This document shows positions 11,601-24,100 of a stretch of 64,000 bases of DNA, piece after piece. Position numbers and translations under genes: made by a program. The number at the start of each line of letters is the position of its first letter. Within the stretch, counting starts at the first letter, position 1. The notes beneath the pieces are model-generated. The model worked only from the letters and a program-made list of their open reading frames with translations, was not told the origin of the DNA and made no database searches. Location of the stretch: contig NW_024881596.1 of assembly GCF_019059575.1 (NCBI RefSeq), positions 415,001-479,000 of the forward strand, read 5' to 3'. The DNA is from Amphibalanus amphitrite. Lineage: Eukaryota; Arthropoda; Thecostraca; Balanomorpha; Balanidae.

Positions 11601-14600
11601 CCGTAAGGAAATGCGGTTAGGAAAAAAATCAGCCGTTTGGTAGATGCCTGTCTTTCGGGCGAGTCTCCCCATTTTACTAACTTGGCCCAGTATCCGAGTG
11701 CTCGCTCGGCCATGACGGGATATGGCTGGTGGACGACCCCAGACAGAGACGGGTCCAGCGTCTCGACCAGCATCCAGCTGCTCGCCAGCAGGTGTGAGCA
11801 GAACCAGCTCTGGAAGCCCAGCACGGCCAGCACCGGCAGACCCAGCCAGCCTGAGGGCGGCACAGAGGGCCATCAGCGGCAGACCTAGCCAGCCTTGAGT
11901 CTGAGGGCGACGCAAAGCAGAGTAGGTATATAGAACATCTCGCAAACTGTCATCAGTGGCGGGCCCAGCCAGCCTGAGGGCGGCGCAAAGAGTCAACATC
12001 GGCAGACCCAGTCAGCCTGAGGACAGTCGGGTCGGCTTCAGGTGAGAAATGACGTCAAATGGTGGATCACAGCTAGGCATACACTATTGCACTCATTTAC
12101 ATACATCATGCGTTTATAGTAAATATCGTGTTGAATTAGATAGCACGATGTGATAGCAGTGCTTTCCAAAGTTAATTTGGATATATCTGTGTTTGTGTCC
12201 GTTAATGGGTTCTTGGTTTTCTCGCCCGTTTTCCGGGAGCCTATGTGAGGCACTCCGATGACATTCTGCGGTGGTGTTTTGTCATTGAAGGGTCACGATA
12301 ATCCCGAGGACCGGCACCTAGCCACAGACAAGGAAACGAACATATTAATTTACCACACCGTTATGCATCAAATCCTACTATAAACACGACGGGCGTGATT
12401 ACGGTGACCGGTTTTTATTTATGCGGAAGCTATTTCATCTCATGCTGCTGGTGATCATTAATTCTTAAACGGTCGAGCCCCCAACCGCAGGCACAGCAAC
12501 AGCGGGCCTGAGTATTTGCACCTCGACGACTGTTTGCATAATTTACGGTAACTTCCTCTTGGGGAGGGAAAGGAGAATCATTCTCAATGAAGAATACTGC
12601 CGCCCAGCTCAAATCATGCATAACTAACTTCTTTCATCACGAGGTGGTGGTGATATCGTCGATATTTCTATCGGAATGGTAAAAGCCTGTGGCATTGAGG
12701 AATATTCCTTTGTCACCAGTGACCGGAATTTCTCACGGAACGGCGGTAAAAATATTGAAGATGACTTTCTTCGTTACATCATTTCCAGGTATATCCCTGA
12801 AGCTATAAATAGTACGACATAGGACCCACTAAATACATGTGTGTTATTTTCCATGTACATTGTATACAATGTACCTACCTATTACCTATTACCTAACAAA
12901 TGCTAGCGTCAACACAGACGTTTAGCGCCCGTAGATGAGCAGACAAAACGGCCGCAAAAGAGTACCAATGCATGCAATGCTAACTACATAGGTTTACTTA
13001 CAATACACATGCAAGCATGTGTATTGTGGCTGCCTAATTTTTAAGTCTCGTCTGCGCCTTCGAGTAGTAGGACTCACCGAGGAACGCCATGCCCTGCGGC
13101 ACGTTCAGCAGGTTGGCGCCCACGGAGGTGGACGTCAGGAACACGGCTGCCGTGATGACGCCGTAGCCCTCCTTCTGGAGGTCACAGGTGCCGACTGAGG
13201 TCTGTCGGGTCGCTGACCCAGCCCGGGTCGTCGGGGCAGACACGGGGCCGGAGCCGGGGGCTGAGGCAGAGGCTGGGACAGGGGCCGAGGCAGAGGCTGA
13301 CACAGGGACTGGGTCCAGAGCTGAGACATGGGCCGAGAAATGAATGGAACCTGGAGCTGAAGCGGGTGATGAGCCAAGAGCTGACACGGGAGGCGAGCCG
13401 GCAACTGAACCAGAAACTGCATCAGGAGCTGATTCCGAGCCTGCCGCTGGAGGCGATCCGGCAACTGACTCTGACGTTGAGCCCTGGTCTGACTCAGGAG
13501 CTAACTCAGTAGCTGTTCCAGGAATTGCCTGTGGTTCTGAGCCTGAAGCTAGGGTAGGCGCCGAGACAGGCGCCGAGACAGGCACCGAGACAGTCTCCGG
13601 CCCTGGCGTCGAGCTGGTCCCTGGTCCAATGTCCGCCGCTGAGACCGAGTGAAGTCCGTCGTCTGTCGACGAAAAAATGATTGTTCATAAGACGATAGTT
13701 GGGGAAGACAGCTGATTAAACTGATGAAGACTGATGAAGACGAATTGGACACGATTGCCACACATGTGTTTAGATAGATGCCTGTAATTTTGGGTGTAAG
13801 AAGAGTTCAGCACAAAGATGCTTGTAAGAAATACGGAAAATAAAGGAGCACATGACTTGATTAGACGAAGGAGACGCTCGAAGTAGACTACGTGACTACT
13901 AGGGGGGTAAGCGAGGAGTGGTGACCGGTGACTTCAACTCCTGGCCAGGAACGTATCCAGTACGCGAGCCGCCGAGTTCTTTACTCGGCGTCTCTACAGA
14001 ACAGACCCGTGAGACGCTCGCGTTAACGCTAATGACCACCTGTGCAGACTAATTAAGCAATGTATGTGCTTGCAAGCAGCAGCGTCGTATACGATTAGAG
14101 CCTGCATTTCCATATTCACCTGCGGGGTACAATGACCATGGGGCACCGCCCAAACTCAAACTGCTCAGCAACAGAGACTCGATGCCTATTTCTTCTCAAA
14201 GACTACAGCATTTTAGGCGCAATTTCAAAAAGTTAAAGACCAAATTCAAAACGTTCACGTGCATTTTGAATGTAAACTTTTTGAATTTGGTCTTTAAATT
14301 TTTGAAATTGCGCCTAAAAAGGTGTAGAAAAAAACGCAGCCGTAAAGTTTTCTCCGATTCCCTGCTCTGGCCTATAGTTCTGGCATTTGAAGCCTGTATG
14401 CTATTTCTTTAAAAGGGTGGTTGAAAGAGTCTTTTTGCAACTCGCCCTTTGTAAACGTCATGACACCTCGCACGTATAAATAGCGGCCCGGTGTCCGGAA
14501 GCTAAGCATTACTTCAACCGTGACTGTGAAAACCTTTACGAACTGATTCTAGTAAAACGCAAACCACTCATCAGCAAATGAGCCGAAAGAGGCCGAGCTC

Positions 14601-15644
14601 AGAAAAAATGCATGGTGTACAACTTGCTGCCTCATGATTACAGTTTATTACAGAGTTACGTTCATAGTGAGTGAAAATTGGCAAGCATCAGGTCCCTAAA
14701 ATTGCCATGCTTGGCCTTTATTTCTATGACATCGAATAAAGCTATTCTTATAGAGACGTCGAATGAATTTTAGTCGTCTCTGTTTGTTGTTTAAACCCTC
14801 GGCTGAATATATCAATCAGTGGTTTACGCTTAACATCGTAAGTTTATGTAACAGACAGGCATTAAATTATACGAGGGGGCATTTCAAAGCTTTCTCTGGC
14901 CCTGAATCGTTATGCTGCTGTTGCCGCATGATTGCCACTTAATGCATTTGATGTGCTTTAGCGCCAGCTTATATCTGGCAATGGTTCTCACAGTTCAAAT
15001 CTCAAAGCACCTGGAGGTTATATGAGCTTCTCCCATGAACATTATTTTCAACACATGCACGGCAGTCTCCAGTAGTATGGCCCTAGGGCGCACTTTCCGT
15101 TTGTGCAAGGCCAGATGCAAATGTATTCGCCAGAATTCATTGGGCTGCAAAGTGCCGAATCGACTACCAATCAGACCCAAGGCTACCAGAACTGCAGGCT
15201 TATTCTACGAAATATGGCGCAAACAAAATATACCAGTCAGATCAGCCACAGGCCCACAACAGGTGCGCTCCTGATGCCGTTGACTTTACTCCTGTTATCA
15301 TGAGGGTCTTTCCCTAAGAAATACATTATAGAAACACTCGATTTATGCATTGCAAATGCATTCATCACTTAGCTCATGACCAAGTGATTGATTACTTTGT
15401 GATGCCATTTGAGGCTGAGGAAATAGAGGCATCAATGACCACGGAAACGTTGGCTTGCGATCGGCAATGGCGTGAAGAGAGCGCTAATATTCGCTTCGTG
15501 CAGCATGCTATGTGAAGTAATGGGCTTCTATAGTGATGCGACAGGGGCCTCTGTATAATACAGTGTGGTAGCAAGTGTGGTGGTAACTGGTGCAATGGAG
15601 AACTGACCTGCCTGGTTAGCTCCTTCCGAGCCATGATGCTCCAT
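2680..15644 (-). CDS. AAAP-family amino-acid transporter paralogue with long Ser/Pro/Ala-rich N-terminus
   Basis: This is a predicted multi-pass membrane transporter of the amino acid/auxin permease family (SLC32/36/38 type). Minus-strand exons: 15608-15644, 13078-13662, 11682-11850, 11308-11502, 10480-10724, 5323-5438, 3823-3913, 3202-3379, 2680-2920. All introns read GT-AG, the phases are compatible, and the sum is 1857 nt (618 aa plus stop). Every exon from TM1 onward aligns with the plus-strand gene at 37-53 kb. The exon carrying TM5-TM6 is 245 nt in both, and intron phases are shared. Here the 3'-terminal TM7-TM8 exon is split by an extra phase-0 intron. Residues 13 to about 170 are a Ser/Pro/Ala/Gly-rich, apparently disordered tract of short repeats. 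TM1 reads VGANLLNVPQGMAF, without the G-S-G of its paralogue at the position that breaks helix 1 in this fold, so the substrate may differ or transport may be lost. The first exon (MEHHGSEGANQA) rests on an ATG, a phase-1 donor and an upstream TATA box, and is the least certain part. Confidence 0.78.
6033..6745. mobile_element. Fragment of a TA-flanked GGGGCAA element
   Basis: After a TA at 6031-6032 the sequence reads GGGGAAGTTGGGGCAATGCC. GGGGCAAAGCCG, GGGGTAATGCCG and GGGGCAACGCCG recur near 6057, 6398 and 6719. It is related in design to the intact element at 45821-46714, but the right terminus is not recognisable. No coding sequence was seen. Confidence 0.45.
6915..7410. repeat. AC-rich, strand-asymmetric degenerate minisatellite
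   Basis: The plus strand is almost only A, C and G with very few T. It is built from CGCCCGCCCGCCGCAAA-like words alternating with A runs. A segment of about 70 nt near 6920 recurs with few changes near 7189, so there is a higher-order period of about 269 nt. On the minus strand, 7127-7160 carries at least five GGG runs spaced by C or CG. Long frames open here on both strands only because stop codons are rare in such sequence. Confidence 0.75.
7489..7723. repeat. Recent 118-bp tandem duplication
   Basis: Two adjacent copies begin ATCTGCAAAAATCTCC (7489 and 7607). They differ at one visible base (CGATTAA against CGAGTAA) through the end at GCATTGACG. It is non-coding and intronic. Near identity indicates a young event. 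Confidence 0.9.
9251..10479. other. Intron sequence, nothing recognised
   Basis: This is the remainder of transporter intron 5. A GC-rich patch at about 9600-9960 is open on both strands, but it has no family signature, no paralogue match and no splice logic linking it to the gene. I treat it as non-coding. Confidence 0.4.
11836..12026 (-). repeat. Tandemly duplicated splice-acceptor/exon-start unit
   Basis: The junction of the TM2 exon (acceptor at 11851, sense ccgccctcag then GCTGGCTGGG) has degenerate copies upstream near 11877-11912, 11955-11985 and 11999-12026. On the plus strand each reads close to GGCAGACCCAGCCAGCCTGA. At least three extra copies of the 3' splice site plus the first coding bases therefore precede the real one. 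The downstream-most copy continues into the conserved exon and is used in the gene model. Confidence 0.7.
14203..14327. repeat. Near-perfect 41-bp hairpin in transporter intron 1
   Basis: The left arm 14211-14251 (TTTTAGGCGCAATTTCAAAA...) is the reverse complement of 14279-14319 with one mismatch, around a 27-nt loop. CTACA at 14203 pairs with TGTAG on the far side, extending the stem. It could be a short foldback transposon or a hairpin RNA source. The stem is longer and more perfect than a usual microRNA precursor. Confidence 0.85.
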
Positions 15645-15738
15645 GGGATGGTTGGTTTTGTCCCGGGCGCCTGACGGTTTACAGCAGCGTTGACACGTCT
15701 CTGGTTATCCTCCATTCATGTTGCCCTTATAAGATGCC

Positions 15739-15744
15739 TTTATA
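15739..15744 (-). promoter_or_regulatory. TATA box for minus-strand transporter
   Basis: The minus strand reads TATTATAAAGG here, 95-100 bp upstream of the proposed ATG at 15644. That predicts a start site near 15714 and a leader of about 65-70 nt. A second TATAAG lies a few bases downstream. Out-of-frame ATGs at 15715 and 15719 would be avoided only if transcription starts just after them. Confidence 0.45.
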
Positions 15745-15749
15745 ATATA

Positions 15750-17347
15750 AGATGTACTTTTTGTACAATGAAGCTGTTATAAATACCGGCGTAGCGTTAT
15801 GTACCCTAGCATTTTGTTTTCTCCCTCGACACTGATACCAAGAAAACGAGACATTATTCACCAAAAGGTTTTCTTAGAGTCAACGTTTTGCACCCAATAC
15901 GTGATTTATCTTACATCGATTCAAAGCTGGACCACACTGAAATAAATTGGGCAGCCAAATGCAAATCTAAGCAATTTCACTTTTACTAAACTAAAGTAAG
16001 GTAAGGGGTGGCTGGAGCCTCGAAGAAGCAAGCAGTAAAGAGTTCCGCGTAATTAAATTGCACACGATTTAATATCGATCTAAAATGACGCAAGAGCGCA
16101 AGAGTCGCCGAATTTGCCGATGTTTGAATGAAATGGAAAAATCGCAATATCTCGTGGTCAGATGAAAGCCCTTCTTCCACTTACATGGATGTTTTTTATG
16201 GAGTAAACGAATGAATGAATGAATGAATGAATGAATGAATGAATGAATGGTAAATGAAAAAACTTTGTAATTGCTGTAGGAATATAAAATAAAGATATGC
16301 AATAAGCGTTAATGTAGTGACTGTTCATACTGATAATCTCCAAAATATCTGAAAACAATGCCTCTCGATTTATATTTTATTGCATGACAAGGCACAATCA
16401 TTAATCAGTCACGTTCGGTTCGAACGGGCTGAAAAGCACCAACACGTCTCACAATTACAGGCAGGTCGACTGTCGGAGCATAAGAAACGCATAAGCCAAC
16501 GACGCTTAATTTTGCAAACAATATCAAGCGGCATTTCTTTCTAACGAAAAAGCATACCCATACCCAAGTTAACGTTGGGTTGTAGCTCCAACTCATATAA
16601 CCTATTCAGTTGACAGCATGACTATCGATGCATCTACCCACACGTTTCTGATTAGGCATTGCTAGCACATTGTCTATAACTAAGTGGCATATGTTACATA
16701 TTCATAAATACTGTTTGTTGTCATCACGCCACACAAAGCTCAACATATCGCTGCACAGCCAGCCACCCACCAAGCAAGGCTGGGACGCTCGTGACCTTCC
16801 TGCTCGGAGTTTTACCTACACACATCACTCGTGCAGCGCTCTCACACTAAGATCACATTGTTTGGGTGTACGTCACACACCGCAGTTGCTAGGCGCGCCA
16901 GGCGAAGATAGGACGGTGACGAGTTAAATCCGCCGGCACTATCAGACTATCCCGGGCTGTTCCAGAAACAGCGACTTACTCTGGTCCTTCTGTGAGCCCT
17001 TGCCGCATCTGGCCCGGCCCAAAGTCACCTTTTGCACGGTCTCTTGGCGAGAGGAGTGGCCGTGAACCTCACACTGCGTTTTCCTTGCCCCGTCACTTCA
17101 GTAGGGGTAGGCAAAGTACTCCAATGGCGCATCATCACTCGCTCATACCAGTTCCACGCCACTAATCAATCCAGCGGTCACCGCTCGCCTTTTCCGGGCT
17201 CCGCCACTCGCCCTCTCAGCCTCACACCACTCGCACCACCAGGCGACCGCTATTTGTCCCCTAACGTCTGCCTCTTGCCCCTCCGACATCTGAAGGCAGC
17301 CGACACAGCCGGCGCCAGTCTCCCTGAGAGCCCCTCTGTGCGCCTTC
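15750..17347. other. Intergenic between two minus-strand genes
   Basis: AT-rich sequence containing an (ATGA)n microsatellite at 16210-16249. I see no exon with paralogue or family support. The GC-rich part (16.75-17.35 kb) is probably the 3' UTR and flank of the secreted-protein gene that stops at 17348. Confidence 0.4.
16210..16249. repeat. (ATGA)n microsatellite
   Basis: About ten uninterrupted tetranucleotide units, intergenic. Confidence 0.95.
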
Positions 17348-18032
17348 CTACGATCCGGGCACGGTCAGACCGACACTGCTGCCCATCAGGTACTTCTTGT
17401 AGACCGCCTGGATGGTGCTCTGGAGCTCCTTCAGCAGCGACGAGACCTCCTCGCCATTTGACTTTTGTTTGCGCGCCTCCAGAGCCTCGATGGCCGGAAA
17501 GTCCTGCTTCGAGCAGCAGTCCAGGAACGACTGGAAAGGTGAAACAGCGATGAGGTCAGCGCCTCAAACTGGCCTTGGTGTCAGATGTAACTAACCAGGG
17601 CGATACAACTGACGGGACTGGCAAGTTGCGATCTCGACCAAGCAGAGTAACGAGTAAAACCGACAGATAAGTTATCTTGCAACTCATATCTCACATTTAG
17701 ACACAACATTCATGTAATCACGTCATACTGAAGAGGCAGTCTAAGCCTCACCGCCTGAGCTCTCTCGCCCGCCTTCACCATCCTCCGAGAGCGTTTCTCA
17801 CCTGAAGAATGTCGCTGCGCTGCTCGACACTAGGCATGGTGTCCGGGGTGACGCTGGGGTCCAGGTCATCCATCCCACTGGCGATGTAACAGGTCTGCAG
17901 CTTTGAGAACAGCACCCGGTCTGCAAGGAAAGAGAGATCTTTCGTGAGTGTCGATAAACAGCACAAAAATATCCGGTCAGAGGGGTGAGAGGTCAAGAAT
18001 ATGTATGGGGAGGAGGGCTGGAGAGGGGGAGA

Positions 18033-18128
<96 letters not shown>

Positions 18129-21100
18129 AGTAAGCTGAAAGGAGAGAGCGAGATAAAACCATATCGTCCAAATCGACGGGCCTTAGCAGCCAGCGAATAC
18201 AAAGCAGATCGGTAATAATCTATGATACTCCAACGCGATCTTCTCACGACATGTAATACGGGTTGCGAGACTGAGATTTAGATTCAGGGAATGGAAGCAC
18301 CTGCCATCAAAGTAGGTCAATACGAAGCAACATTTCATCAGGCAGTATACTGTATGCTGTGAGGCGCATGGGTGCATGCGAATCGTGATGCACGGGTTGC
18401 GCCAGTCAAATGATGTTTATTTTATGGCGTCTGCGGTCACGGATAGAATAAAAACGATTGTTCTGCCGCATGCGATTATTTCGTGCCTGCTAAGTTGGCT
18501 CCAAGTTGGCTTTACGTTGACGGCAGTCCGTCTCTAGCAACAGCTGAGGTTGCACCTAGCGATAAGAGCTAGCTATGAGCCAGACTGTTGACGTCACAGA
18601 ATCGTATGCCTTTGTTATGCCAGGCGGATCTTCCAAAACCACGCATCACACCAATCCACAAAAAAAAGAAATGAAATGAGGAGCAAAGGTAATTGCATGT
18701 GTCTAAGCAGATCTCATCCCGATGGTATGTTTCTGGGATGCACATTTCCATGCATGTCACCCTCTCAAATTGCTCGAGTCATCCGCAAAGCACGCTCCCA
18801 TCTCAGGTAAACACTGATGATATTCAGGGTAACAATGTAGGATGAAAGCCGGCGGTGGGGTTGAGGTAAGCGTGTTGGACTCCAGACTCTGAGCACATGA
18901 CGTGGTTGTAGTACCCAGTAGCGCAATGTCGCATGTTTTCATTGTTTATCATTGCCTGGAGAGCTTGTATGCCACTCCCCTGGGCACATCATGAGTGGCC
19001 CCTTGTGCCTGTATATGAAAGACCCATTCTCAACGACAGCATCAATGTAAAAGTAAAGCATTTCTGCAACTTTTGTAAAATATTCATCTTCATTGGCGGA
19101 ATATAAATCGAGCAATAGTTATTCGAAAATAGTAGCAACAATAATTTCATCGATACAATTCAATGAAAACCGTGCAGGCCAACCGTGGCCCGTGCCCCTA
19201 ATGAGTATGGAGGTAGTGGCGTGTATGGTATAGTTGAACGACCACCATCACTGCTCGGCTGCTCGGGTATAGTCTGGAAAGGCCCGAACATGTGTCCTAT
19301 CCATTTTCAACCGTCTACAATTACATATCCATTGACTGTCTAGTGTCTAGTGTCTACCGGAAGGGACAGTATCAGCGGCTGTGACGTCAGCAGCAGCAGA
19401 ATGAACTGAATGACAGCAGCATCAACTGCAGGTGGGTCACAGTCCGACTCTGTCTTACATCAGCTGCCGTCTGACGTGGCCCTGGGGCAGCAGACAGCTG
19501 GCCGGCTGCTTCAGTGACGTTTCTTTCAGGACAGCGATGCATAGCTCCAAAGATGAGTGCTCGGTTAGGACGGGGTCATAGGAGATTGATGTGTCAAAGT
19601 GGACTGTCGTGGGTGTAAAGCAAACGGTCGACAGGGATTTTCCATCTGATAGTTTTGGACCATTTTGCAGGTGTTAACACGGGGATTGTAAAAGTGGCAC
19701 ATTCCTGATAGTGTGTTAAAAAGTACAATCGTCAGTTAAAGAAACGTTTTAGTCGAGGGAAAACATAGGAGTGCTTGAGGACGGTGTCATTGGAGACTGA
19801 CGTGAATCAACTTCCAGTGAGAAGTTCAGACCGAGATAAACATGTTAGCCGACAGACCAGCAGGCAGCTGAATCGGTTATCCTTCCGCACCCACGCCATA
19901 TGAAGCCTCGGAACACTGCTCACTACAATCGGCCAAATCAGGCACCTCTGGCTGTTTTCCGCCGACACTGACTTGTGATGCTGCATTTGTTATTCAGCGA
20001 CCAGCCGGCGTATATACGACTGTGGCGGAAGCCGAGACACCGGCTCGATATAGGGAGCGCCGTTCGCCGCCATCGACACGACGCGACCACCGTATCAGCC
20101 GCGCAGGTGTAGTCTGTCTGTCTGTCGCCCGCGCCGCCGGGTCAGGGCCGACAGGGGGCACGGTGCGACCGACGTACCCCTGTCTAGTCCGCCGGTCCCT
20201 GGGGCACCTTGTGCCCACACCACACCACACTGGCTAGAGGAGGAGTGTTCAAAGGCGTCACTCGAGTCCACAGGCGTCGCTAGCGGCTTCGCTCGAGCGG
20301 CACGAAGGCATGTGGTGTGGACCAAACATAAACATGCTGAGAGCGTGTTAATAACCAGTTGCAGGGCTCGCGCACAGGAGTGGCGACAGCACATGTAAAC
20401 GACTAAGTGAGACGCCAATGACAAGCGAGATGCAGCAGGCGGTTCCATGGCTGCACAGTACGCGTTGTGACATACTTTGCGGTGGGGGTTTTCCTCTTCC
20501 TGAACAGGCCTCTTGATTTATTGCAAGCATATTTCCAATAATGAGATTGTGGGCATTCATAGAAGAGGGCAACCGCAAGTGACCAGCCCTGCGTTCATTG
20601 AAGCTTAACAAATTTGATTACTTCATCAAACATACAACAAAGACTTGTCCTGGAACTCGTTTTAGTGCACTTTTAGTAGTACTAAAGTATTTTCAGATGA
20701 TTTTGATTGAGGCGCAACGATCTGATTGCATTCACGATGGCACACGACTAATTGATGGCTCAGGTCTTGGAAGCATTTGAATTTTGAATTGCCGCCTAAT
20801 AAAAACATGACGAAAAGTTACGACCTTCTCACTACCCAGCTCGTAATTGGGTCTCATACCAACACACAGATGAGTGTCCTGATTTATGAATTAGCCGGCC
20901 GGCCTACCCCCGCCTGCGTTCCCGAAACCTCGTCCTCCGGCCGGGCGGCCCAGCCAGTCCGATCTCCGGAGGATTATTCGGGCGGTCCGCCTATCGGGAC
21001 TGGCATCTGAGCTGGCCGGCTGGACCGCTCTGCTCTTCATCCTCCCTCTCCCCGGCCCCTTCCGGCACTCTACCACTGCGGTCCGGAATTCCAGGGAACC

Positions 21101-24100
21101 CGGCCGGGACGTGCGCCCAACGTAAACCGATCCTGGGCTCAGCTCATTTCACGTGAAAAACGGTCCAGTCGCCGTATCGATGCGGATCTAGTGAAGGCTC
21201 GCCGGACGTTTGGGAGGCATGGGTGGCTCGAAGCTTTCAAACAGTGCACTGGTCGGACGGTGCAGCGTGCACAGTGCATAGCTGTTTCTATTTTTAAATG
21301 ATCTGTACAGTGTACAGGAAAAAGACAGTTGAATTGTCGGAAACAGCTGGGTCAAACGTAAAAATAGCATCAAAACCGCGCAATTTTTTTTTTTGCATTA
21401 TTCAGGCATGTCGCATAGGTTCGATGATTTTTTTTAGAGAACTGAGAATCTATACACCATAAACAAAACGATATTGATAGTCATAATTCATTACGCGGCT
21501 ATGCTTCTCAGTAACCAATTTAGCTTCACCAATATAGTATATGCAGCGTGAGTGTGTCCGTAGTCAGTCCCATGTTGCAGCAGCATCCAACAGCACGCAC
21601 CATCGTCCAGAACATCGTCTGGGCTAAGAGTCGTGCTGCGGGGACCTCGACCGATCAGCTGATGGTGCAGAGATGGCACGGGCCTCACTCCCGGAGAACA
21701 AATCGTGCCGAGGCACCCAGCTCAGAGGGGCATGCTATGGGCATCTGGTCAGCAAAGTGACTTCCGTGTTGGTCAACAGAGTTAGAGATCGCAGCTATAG
21801 GTTATGTACAGGGATCCGCAGCTGCAGATCTCTGTACCGACAAATGGAGACTGAGCGGGCAGCTATTTACAGTTCAAACAGATGAAAGAGAAACAGCTCG
21901 GGGAGGTATCGATTATTTGAGTAAGCATGGGTTCCAGCAACGGATTTCGATCAGTTCATCATCAGTTGCTTTTCAGACTGGTGTTACCGATTTATGTCAT
22001 CGAATGACATCATTACCGAATGGTCCAAGCGAAACAATGTGAATTCTTATAACTTGGAAAACAAATACCGGGAACGGGCTGCATAATGCATAATGACCTC
22101 TGCGTGAGATGATTTAACATTCAGATAATAAGCAAACGTATCTACGAAATGCCGAGCAGTTTCATCAGCTCAAAGTGCTTTCCTCTCCCGTTCAACCCTT
22201 CTGACACTGACTGATATACAATGACGTTACAAATGCCACTGGTGCTGACGTCCATCCATCGCGCTGATAATTGCTCACTTCCATCAGGCCCTGTCTGGCG
22301 CGGCTTGCGTCCCTGACACGTCGTGCCCGACCTGAGGGCCGCCCAGACACGTCGTGAACGATCTACCGCTCAGAATCGTGAGCCGACGTGGGCCCGACCG
22401 ATGCACGAGCCAGTTAACGCCTGCTAAGTGCGGCCGGCAGGTACGGCAGGGCGGCGACGAGCCCCGGCAGCCGGTGCAGCGACGATACGACCACTTTGAT
22501 CGACTAATGGACGGACTGAAAGCGGTGTAAGTACCGGCTTCTGAAAAGGTCAAGCACGGCCGTCTCAAACATCATCGTGGCCGAACGACGCCGGTAGCCG
22601 GCAATTCGCCTTAATGAGGCGGCATAGTGCATGATGATTGCATTCATAAACGTTGCACCAGCCTACTGTTTCAATAAATTATTCTTTCCAGGTGGCTTCG
22701 TTGCGTCAGTGTCATCTTCTCCCCAATCACAGACTTGAAGCCGTGAACGTGACATATGGCCCCAGGCCCACACTCCATGGTAGCATTCATTAAACTCCTT
22801 GCCAAGCTAAAAATAGTAACACTAAGTTTCCGTTAAGCCTGATAGGTCTGACCTTGGCTTTTAAGTAGCGGGATGACCAAATATACTACACATGAGACCT
22901 TCATCTGACAACACATTTCCCTTGGTGCAGGTAGTTAGATGTTTTACGCTGACTATAAGCACCGCACCGATTGTGATTTACCAAAGCAGCAGACATCAGT
23001 CTACTGATGATCATTCTGCGATAAGCTTTGTCAATAACACCGTCCGCGTCACATCCGCCCAAGCCGTTACGCGCACGGCATCTTTAGCGATAAGGCGTGA
23101 CTCGCCTGCGTGGCACGGGCTGCAATCATGCAACATCGTAAAAGAAACAAATCCGGCAGACAGCCAGCTGCGGCCCGGCGGTGCCGCCGTGAATCAGTTG
23201 GCGATGGGCCAGTCAGACGGAATACGCCCAGCTCAATATCCGACTGACGTCAGGATCCCAAATCAAATCACACGGCCAAATTCCCCCACCGCACGCCAGC
23301 CGGCCGACTGAGGCGGCAAGCGTTCAAACGCCACTCGAGCACGGGCTGTCCCGTAGTTCGGCGTGAGGCGTGAGCCACAGCAGCGTAAGTCCTTCCTTTG
23401 CAACGGCTGCGAAAATCTATCCATCACACACCTGACAGCCTGTTTGAGTCGGCTCAAATTTGACCTGCTTGCAAACTCTTATTACCTTTTGTCTCTCACT
23501 TTTTTAGACCCTCTTGCCCTACACAGTTTATATGGCACCTCTTTTTTTTACCCGACCCGTATAACCTTACTGTCTGACCTTACCCGACCCGTACCCATCC
23601 TCTCTGACCCAGCCCCTACCACTCGTTGAATCTGACCCGACCCCTCTGACCTGTCCAGTCTGACCCTCCCGAACAGCTCGGCCCATGCTAAAGATATTCA
23701 ATAGCCGGCGGCCAACCGATTGAGCCAGAGAACCAGCAAAACGTGCGCTTGGTGACACGAGTTTCCCGGGCCGCCGGCGCCGTCAGCATCCGGCTGACTA
23801 TGTAAACGTGAGCACGTATCAGTGGCAAAGACCCCGATGTATAGTTGACAACCACGTGGGAGGCCGATGGGGCCGTACCAAACTGATCCAGGTTGAGCTC
23901 GTGACGTAGGAGCAGGTGCGGGGCTAATGTCGATTTTGAGAACATGGGGCCACATTGCGGGAGAGGAGAAGAGTTATCTATCTGAGGTGAAGCGAGGGAA
24001 CGCGACAAGTAAAGGAGAATAACTTTTTATATCATCAAACTGCGATGGATATTCAAAGGTGACCTTGGGATGAAAATGATGTCACAAGACCTTTATTGGC

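Noticed and set aside
13135-13761. Alternative long frames opposite or shifted from the transporter N-terminal exon
   Set aside because: Only the minus-strand frame that continues into the conserved TM1 sequence and a phase-1 donor is coding; the others are shadows of the GC-rich minisatellite.
15608-15715. Alternative first exon starting at 15715 (MEDNQRR...) with the same donor
   Set aside because: Its reading frame ends phase 0 at the donor and would run into stops in the next exon. The phase-1 frame from 15644 fits.
17985-18247. Frames of alternating Arg-Glu or Ser-Leu
   Set aside because: Translation of a (GA)n microsatellite.
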